Shown here one piece after another: positions 59,363 to 64,000 of a stretch of DNA of 64,000 bases. The stretch's first letter is position 1, and each line of letters begins with the position of its first letter. The position numbers and the translations under genes were made by a program. The notes below the pieces were generated by a model, which saw only the letters and a program-made list of their open reading frames with translations, was not told the DNA's origin and did no database searches. The DNA comes from UBA5109 sp964606735 (GTDB taxonomy: Bacteria; Pseudomonadota; Gammaproteobacteria; Pseudomonadales; Pseudohongiellaceae): contig CAZSHI010000004.1 of assembly GCA_964606735.1 (NCBI GenBank), positions 58,175-122,174 of the forward strand, in the 5' to 3' direction.

Positions 59363-60703
59363 CTACACCCCTGACTGCTCAAAGAAGGGGAAGAAGCTCA
59401 CCATGATAATGGTACAGACCACGAGCGTCAGCAGCATGACTGGCAGACCTTTACGGAACCAGAGTCCCGGGGTGATAGCCAGAGTGGGATCGCCCTGATC
59501 CTTCGCCATTTTTTCGGAAATGGTGACGATAAACACGTTGGCCGTTGAGCCCAGATGCGTACCATTACCACCCATGCCAACACCGGCAGCCAGTGCCCAC
59601 CACAGCGGTGAAACATTGATGCCCTGCGCTTCCATACCGAGAATGATTGGAATCATCGCAGCGGTGAAAGGAATATTATCAATCGCGGCCGAGAAGGCAG
59701 CGGATACCCACAACAGGATAATACAAGTGGTCAGCAGGCCGTAATCTTCCACAAAAGGAATCACGAACTGACCGATATACATCAGGAATTCACTGTGCTC
59801 CACACCGCCAACAATAATAAACAGTGAAATGAAGAACATCAGCAGGGCCAGCTCGACATGCGCAAAACTTTCTTCCACGTCAATATCACGACCGATGAAG
59901 ATCAACAGGGTCAACCCCAGAGCCGTAACAAACCAGGGCTCCCAGTGCAGGGCATTGTGCAAGATAAAACCGATGACCATCACACCCAGCACCGCCAGTG
60001 CGCCGTACCAGGTTTTAGGGTCGGACAGCGGTTCACGGTCCGTCAGGTCCAGTTCGGCCGGTTTCACAGCCAGCTCCTGTTTGAACAGGATACGCAGGAA
60101 GAACAGAATGACCAGCCAGGCAGCCAGTACCATCGGTCCCATGTGATAAACAAAGGTGTTGAAATCAATATTGGCGGCTGAACCGATCATCAGATTGGGC
60201 GGATCACCGACCAGTGTTGCGACACCACCGGTATCCGACAAAAGTGCAGCTGCCAGCAAAAAAGGAATAGCACTGACGCGCAGAGACTGACAGATCAGAA
60301 TAATCAGCGGCCCGAAAATCACCACCGTGGTCACGTTATCCAGCAGCAGTGAAAGTACCGTTACCAGCGTGCCCATCAGAGCCAGTAAGAGAAACAGACG
60401 ACCCTTGCTGAAATCGGCTATCGAATAGGCCAGTTGCTGAAATCCACCGGTGGGAATCATGATGGCGACAATGGTCATCATGCCGCCGAGCAGGAATACC
60501 ACGTTCCAGTCGATCGCTTCAACGGCTTCTTCGGGGCCGTAAAAACCAAAAATCTGCCCGGCCACCATCATGATGGCTGCACCAGCCATGCCACATTTCA
60601 CCCGGTGAATGCCATGTATGCCTTCGGTAAAAATCGCAACGAAAGTCAGGGCCAGGATGATTCCCGAGACCAGCATCTCAGTATTCCACTCAAGTATTTC
60701 CAT
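59363..60703 (-). CDS. nhaD: NhaD-type Na+/H+ antiporter, copy 2
   Basis: 446 residues, collinear with copy 1 and nearly identical through the core (for example VFLLGGMMTIVAIMIPTGGFQQLAY and the GDPPNLMIGSAANIDFN block); differences cluster at the N-terminus, the cytoplasmic loop near 215-235 and helices 9-10. DNA differs mainly at third codon positions, so the duplication is not very recent or is held by selection. The two may differ in ion affinity or pH optimum. ATG at 60703, with the gap 60704-61011 upstream. Confidence 0.9.
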   Translation of the reverse strand: MEILEWNTEMLVSGIILALTFVAIFTEGIHGIHRVKCGMAGAAIMMVAGQIFGFYGPEEAVEAIDWNVVFLLGGMMTIVAIMIPTGGFQQLAYSIADFSKGRLFLLLALMGTLVTVLSLLLDNVTTVVIFGPLIILICQSLRVSAIPFLLAAALLSDTGGVATLVGDPPNLMIGSAANIDFNTFVYHMGPMVLAAWLVILFFLRILFKQELAVKPAELDLTDREPLSDPKTWYGALAVLGVMVIGFILHNALHWEPWFVTALGLTLLIFIGRDIDVEESFAHVELALLMFFISLFIIVGGVEHSEFLMYIGQFVIPFVEDYGLLTTCIILLWVSAAFSAAIDNIPFTAAMIPIILGMEAQGINVSPLWWALAAGVGMGGNGTHLGSTANVFIVTISEKMAKDQGDPTLAITPGLWFRKGLPVMLLTLVVCTIIMVSFFPFFEQSGV

Positions 60704-60940
60704 AGTCAGTAACTACCTCAATGTTAATGCAGCGGATGCACTCTATTTTGTAAGACGCACCAAAATCCAGTGCAATTTTCCGTATTATTTTTAATTTAGC
60801 GTATTGAGGCAAACGAATGCGTAATGCGTGCTACCCCGAAATTTGAAAGGCAGATACTAATGGTTCTCACTAGGGTATTCAAGGAAATTCGCCCTGCAAA
60901 CTAGCCATCATGGGCAGCTATAGGCTTGCGGGTTTTGCCA

Positions 60941-60949
60941 TGCTAGAAT
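60941..60949 (+). promoter_or_regulatory. Extended -10 promoter candidate for the Usp gene
   Basis: TGCTAGAAT at 60941-60949 has the TGn extension and a TAGAAT hexamer; no good -35 is seen. It lies about 60 bp before the ATG at 61012 in the 308-bp gap 60704-61011. The gap also has a CCTTGTG/CACAAGG hairpin (60965-60980) near the ribosome site. I see nothing else there. Confidence 0.35.
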
Positions 60950-61011
60950 CCCAGTCCGCAATTGCCTTGTGGACACAAGGAAACGAATCAAAAGATTTCT
61001 GGAGAGGCCGG

Positions 61012-61908
61012 ATGAGCAAAACAAATAGAATTCTGATCGTACTCGATGTGAATGAAGATTTTCGGCAGGGGCCGGATGAGCATCCCATCGAGATTGAGAA
61101 AGCACTACGATTTGTTTCCGACAAGGCAGGCACTGAGCTGATTATCATCGGCTGCGGTTTTGAAGAGTACCTGCACGACAGTTATTCCAGTTTCGCCAAG
61201 GATGAAGTCGACATCCGCAAGGCTTTTGTTGCCAAGCTGGAAGAGCGTCTGGCAAAGGTTGCCAGCAAACTCAAGGACAAAGGCTATCAGGTCACGAGCA
61301 AGGTGCATTGGGCCTACCCCCGTTACGAGGAAATCGCCAAGGAAGCTGAAGCCTATGACGTGGATCTGGTCATTCAGCACGTCAACAGCAATGTCGATGC
61401 TGAACATGTGGTGCTGTCCAATGACAGTTGGCAGCTGGTCAGAAGCTGTAAACGCCCCCTGCTGCTGGTAAGAGACAAGGCCTGGCCAAGCAAACCCATT
61501 CTGCTGGCGGCCGTGGACCCGACCCATGCCCACCACAAACCGATTCAGCTTGACAGCAAGATCATGGATGCCAGCCTGGCAACCGAACAGCAACTGGGCG
61601 GTGAATTACACATAGCACATGCCTGCTCAGCCTCTGCGGGTCTGTTCTCCTCACCGGAAAGTATTGTTGCCAAGCACCAGGAAGCGCTCGACAATTTCAT
61701 GAGCGGCTACGACATTGCTCCCGGTTTCGTGCACCTGTCACAGGAAAAACCCGTGATGGCCCTGCTCAACCTGAAGAAGGAACTGCATGTCGACATTATC
61801 GTCATGGGTGTGATTTCCAAATCACGACTGGCAGAAACCCTGGTGGGGAATACGGCACAGGGCGTGCTGGATTATCTGCATTCCGACGTACTGGTGCTGC
61901 ATCCCTGA
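61012..61908 (+). CDS. uspE: Tandem universal stress protein (UspE-like)
   Basis: 298 residues from the ATG at 61012, preceded by GGAGAGG; the longer frame from 60910 is not supported. Two Usp domains: NRILIVLDVNEDF at the start of the first, KPILLAAVDPTHAHHKPI at the start of the second, and VDIIVMGVISKSRLAETLVGNTAQGVLDYLHSDVLVLHP with the GxxG(9x)G(S/T)-like end. UspE-type proteins help survive stationary phase and oxidative or membrane stress. The second-domain ending VGNTA replaces the usual GSVA, so ATP binding is uncertain. Confidence 0.88.
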   Translation: MSKTNRILIVLDVNEDFRQGPDEHPIEIEKALRFVSDKAGTELIIIGCGFEEYLHDSYSSFAKDEVDIRKAFVAKLEERLAKVASKLKDKGYQVTSKVHWAYPRYEEIAKEAEAYDVDLVIQHVNSNVDAEHVVLSNDSWQLVRSCKRPLLLVRDKAWPSKPILLAAVDPTHAHHKPIQLDSKIMDASLATEQQLGGELHIAHACSASAGLFSSPESIVAKHQEALDNFMSGYDIAPGFVHLSQEKPVMALLNLKKELHVDIIVMGVISKSRLAETLVGNTAQGVLDYLHSDVLVLHP

Positions 61909-61917
61909 TACATCGAA

Positions 61918-61947
61918 GGTGTCAGCGTAAGAATTGCCGCTGACACC
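61918..61947. terminator. Strong hairpin between convergent genes
   Basis: GGTGTCAGCG (61918-61927) and CGCTGACACC (61938-61947) are perfect complements with a ten-base loop, 10 bp after the uspE stop. Flanking T-runs are poor, so it may be a weak or factor-assisted terminator for both strands. Confidence 0.5.
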
Positions 61948-61984
61948 TGCTGCTCCAGTTTCTTCTAGCTACCCTATCAAAAAG

Positions 61985-64000
61985 CTAATCTGCCAGCGGG
62001 TCTGGCCGCATCTGGAACTTGTACACCTTAGAGGTCGTGCCGGCACCGGTTTCCATATGGAAAGGTGCTCGACTACTGTAGGTTGCCCAGATACCCCTGC
62101 CCTTCCAACCGGCATTCGGATCATCAATACGTCCATCCATCCACTTGGTGTAAAAACCCAGCGGATAGGGCACCCTTAACCTGACCCACTCGCCGTCATT
62201 CAGGGCCAGCATGCCACCACTCAGGTTGCCGGTATTGATCGGGGTGTTGTCGCCCAGGCCCAGGGTATTCTGCTGATCAACCCAGGTGTAGTAGGAACCT
62301 TCCACACTGCCCTCGCGATCCAGCCCCTGAAACTGCGGCAGCGGCTCGGTATAAAAAGACCAGCCTTCCGGACAGTGCTGACCAGTGGCTTCCGGTCCAT
62401 TCAGAGGCGCTGTACACAGACGGCGATCAAAACTGGCCATCTGGCCACTGGCCAGCGCCACCCACATCACCCCATCACGATCAACGTCACCGCCACGCGG
62501 TGAAAAGCCTTCAATCGCCCGACCGTTTTCATCGACAGGCAATTCATAGTATTCCACCAAGGCATCCCTCGTGGGATCTTCACCCGGTATCAGCCGGGCC
62601 ACTCCGCCGGGATAGCCCAGCAAGGTACCCCAGACAGAACCGTCCGGAGCCGGAGCGACGGCATAATAGGAGCCATTCATAATGCGCGTATCCATCTCGG
62701 AATTCATCGGCTGACCCGGTTCGGTATAGGCATCACGTTGACCATTGCCGTTGGTATCCAGAATCATCGGCGTCCAGCCCTGGGCTGCCTGGGCATCTCC
62801 ACTTTCCAGATACTCGCGGGTATTGAGCCAGCCCACCACCGGGCCACCACCGCTGGTCCACAGGGTGTTATCGGCATCCTCGGCAAACATCAAATGGTGA
62901 GTACTGAAGCAGGTATCAATAGGGGTATAGACATCCGATTCAGGATCATAGACACCCAACTGACGACCACTGCGGTCCAACGGAAACGCCTGTGCCGACG
63001 GATGCTCCGAACCCTGCTGACACCAGGCCGGATTATCATTGCCACGGGTACGTGCCGTAATCCAGACCCGACCATCCTGGTCCATCATCGGATTATGCAC
63101 ATTGGTCTGCGAATCCCAGGGCTCTTCGGTACCCCAGTAAGGCGACTCGGCCAGTTGAACACCGGAAACGGAAGGCGCAGAGGGATCGAGCATGCTTAAA
63201 GGCACCTGATCGATACGGTTGTTGACCGGGTCCAGCACCGGCAGGTAATCGGTGCTCAGTTCAGTGGCGCCGTAAATCAGGCCATTAGGGTTCAGGGTTG
63301 GATTGCGCCGGTCGGTGGACACCAGGTCATGCATATAGGCCTGCGGATCCGCCCAGTCCCAGATGGTGATGACCAGATTGCGTTCCAGACCCTGCGGACG
63401 TTCCGGTGCCGGCGGCAGAGCACCGGCGGCGATGCGCTCACTCCAGTTGCCATACAGTGCATTGAAGGCCTCCAGACCAATATCCGTCATACCCCGTATC
63501 ATGTTGCCACCCGCCTGTCCGGACTGAATGCGACGCTGCCAGGCTGCATCGGTATCCAGATCACTGAACAGGGCCGGAATGGTACGCGTGGCCTGATTGC
63601 CCAGTTGATGACAGGCCAGGCAACCCTGATTGCCCACACGGCCAATGAATTCTTCCTGATGCCTCAGGTTGGGACTGATACCGTTACCCGTGGAGCCTGT
63701 TCCCGGGAACTCACTGGCATCGGGAATCTCCAGCAGGGAGTACCAGTAACCGGCCGGGTAATATTGCGCGGCTGTCAGTGCATCCGGCGCTATGACCGCA
63801 TCCAGATCAAGGCTTGTGCCGGGGCTGGCTGTGACTGCTGCTGAATCCACCAGCCCATAACCGCGCACCCAGAGCTGGTAAGACGCAGCCGGTAAATCAG
63901 GCAGCAGATACTCACCGTTGTCATTGGTCACCACGATTTTGGCATAGGGCGTATCCAGATCATCGGTTTCGGCAATCACCCAGACCCCGGCCTCGGGACC
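61985..64000 (-). CDS. Exported cytochrome c/beta-propeller protein with carboxypeptidase-regulatory-like domain (5' end outside window)
   Basis: At least 671 residues; the frame is open to the right edge. Visible order: a CarboxypepD_reg-like beta-sandwich (IVVTNDNGEYLLPDLPAASYQLWVRGYGLV), a segment with one haem motif CLACHQLG, and a long propeller-like region with repeated DGxVW blades (DQDGRVWITARTR, PAPDGSVWGTLLGYPGGVA, DRDGVMWVALASG) typical of streptogramin-lyase/Vgb-like domains. No catalytic residue set is recognised. Similar proteins in marine gammaproteobacteria are of unknown function, perhaps tied to oxidation of organic compounds in the periplasm. Confidence 0.85.
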   Translation of the reverse strand, partial: GPEAGVWVIAETDDLDTPYAKIVVTNDNGEYLLPDLPAASYQLWVRGYGLVDSAAVTASPGTSLDLDAVIAPDALTAAQYYPAGYWYSLLEIPDASEFPGTGSTGNGISPNLRHQEEFIGRVGNQGCLACHQLGNQATRTIPALFSDLDTDAAWQRRIQSGQAGGNMIRGMTDIGLEAFNALYGNWSERIAAGALPPAPERPQGLERNLVITIWDWADPQAYMHDLVSTDRRNPTLNPNGLIYGATELSTDYLPVLDPVNNRIDQVPLSMLDPSAPSVSGVQLAESPYWGTEEPWDSQTNVHNPMMDQDGRVWITARTRGNDNPAWCQQGSEHPSAQAFPLDRSGRQLGVYDPESDVYTPIDTCFSTHHLMFAEDADNTLWTSGGGPVVGWLNTREYLESGDAQAAQGWTPMILDTNGNGQRDAYTEPGQPMNSEMDTRIMNGSYYAVAPAPDGSVWGTLLGYPGGVARLIPGEDPTRDALVEYYELPVDENGRAIEGFSPRGGDVDRDGVMWVALASGQMASFDRRLCTAPLNGPEATGQHCPEGWSFYTEPLPQFQGLDREGSVEGSYYTWVDQQNTLGLGDNTPINTGNLSGGMLALNDGEWVRLRVPYPLGFYTKWMDGRIDDPNAGWKGRGIWATYSSRAPFHMETGAGTTSKVYKFQMRPDPLAD

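Noticed and set aside
1..64000. Mobile elements, prophage, CRISPR, defence systems, rRNA and tRNA
   Set aside because: No transposase, integrase, direct-repeat array, toxin-antitoxin pair, restriction gene or tRNA/rRNA sequence was found on either strand.

Overview
The window looks like a chromosomal segment of a free-living, aerobic, probably marine gammaproteobacterium. Evidence is the E. coli-like order ffh-ypjD-yfjD, the rlmH-rsfS-nadD-proA block, M16 and DUF5916 exported proteins, several periplasmic c-type cytochromes, Na+/H+ antiporters of the NhaD type and glucosylglycerate (compatible solute) genes. A relative of the OMG or Pseudohongiella-like lineages is a guess from gene content only. 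There is no transposase, integrase, CRISPR array, rRNA or tRNA that I can see; this is core and shell genome, densely packed, with many 1-20 bp overlaps.

Left part (1-8.6 kb): ffh (cut by the left edge) is divergent from a ypjD-like gene, a CNNM/CorC transporter, a Nudix hydrolase and a FdhD-like protein that lacks the catalytic cysteine motif. A convergent intergenic space then carries a sigma-54-like promoter, about 100 nt of C-rich RNA and a strong terminator: a candidate new small RNA. An MscS channel gene with an in-frame stop near its start, a pirin and a DUF6164 protein follow on the minus strand. A second sigma-54-type promoter with an upstream palindrome drives two small membrane-protein genes.

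Middle left (8.7-23.4 kb): an M16 protease lipoprotein, a NadR-like P-loop kinase, and a TPP riboswitch controlling a TonB-dependent receptor (probable thiamine-compound importer). Next is the most striking locus, a tightly coupled nine- or ten-gene operon (15.1-23.4 kb): thermostable-hemolysin family protein, AMP-forming acyl ligase, heme-oxygenase-like diiron oxidase, SDR, TPR protein, a QseB/QseC (PmrA/PmrB)-type two-component system, cupredoxin, FTR1-like iron permease and an unknown exported protein. It is preceded by a perfect CTTAAG-N5-CTTAAG box, the DNA site type used by this regulator family. It looks like a self-regulated small-molecule or lipid pathway that uses an iron enzyme, packaged with its own iron supply.

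Middle (23.4-43 kb): an aspartate/aromatic aminotransferase, purE-purK, a CcoP-like diheme cytochrome, a glucosylglycerate module (phosphatase, gpgS, GH13_18 phosphorylase), DUF1499, an ABC/HlyD export system, rlmH-rsfS-nadD-proA, a GIY-YIG protein, serA-serC and an EamA transporter. A 198-nt region before the EamA gene can fold into a closed multi-branch RNA that I do not recognise.

Right part (43-64 kb): exported methyltransferase-like, DUF6152, MATE, reaction-centre-type cytochrome c, DUF5916, M14 peptidase, an L,D-transpeptidase whose Cds6/NTF2-like C-terminal domain is cut off by an in-frame stop, an APC permease, a triheme cytochrome, a GSII glutamine synthetase with a near-consensus sigma-54 promoter and NtrC-type sites, a convergent Ser/Thr kinase and PP2C phosphatase pair, two tandem NhaD-type antiporters, a tandem-Usp stress protein and a cytochrome/beta-propeller protein cut by the right edge.
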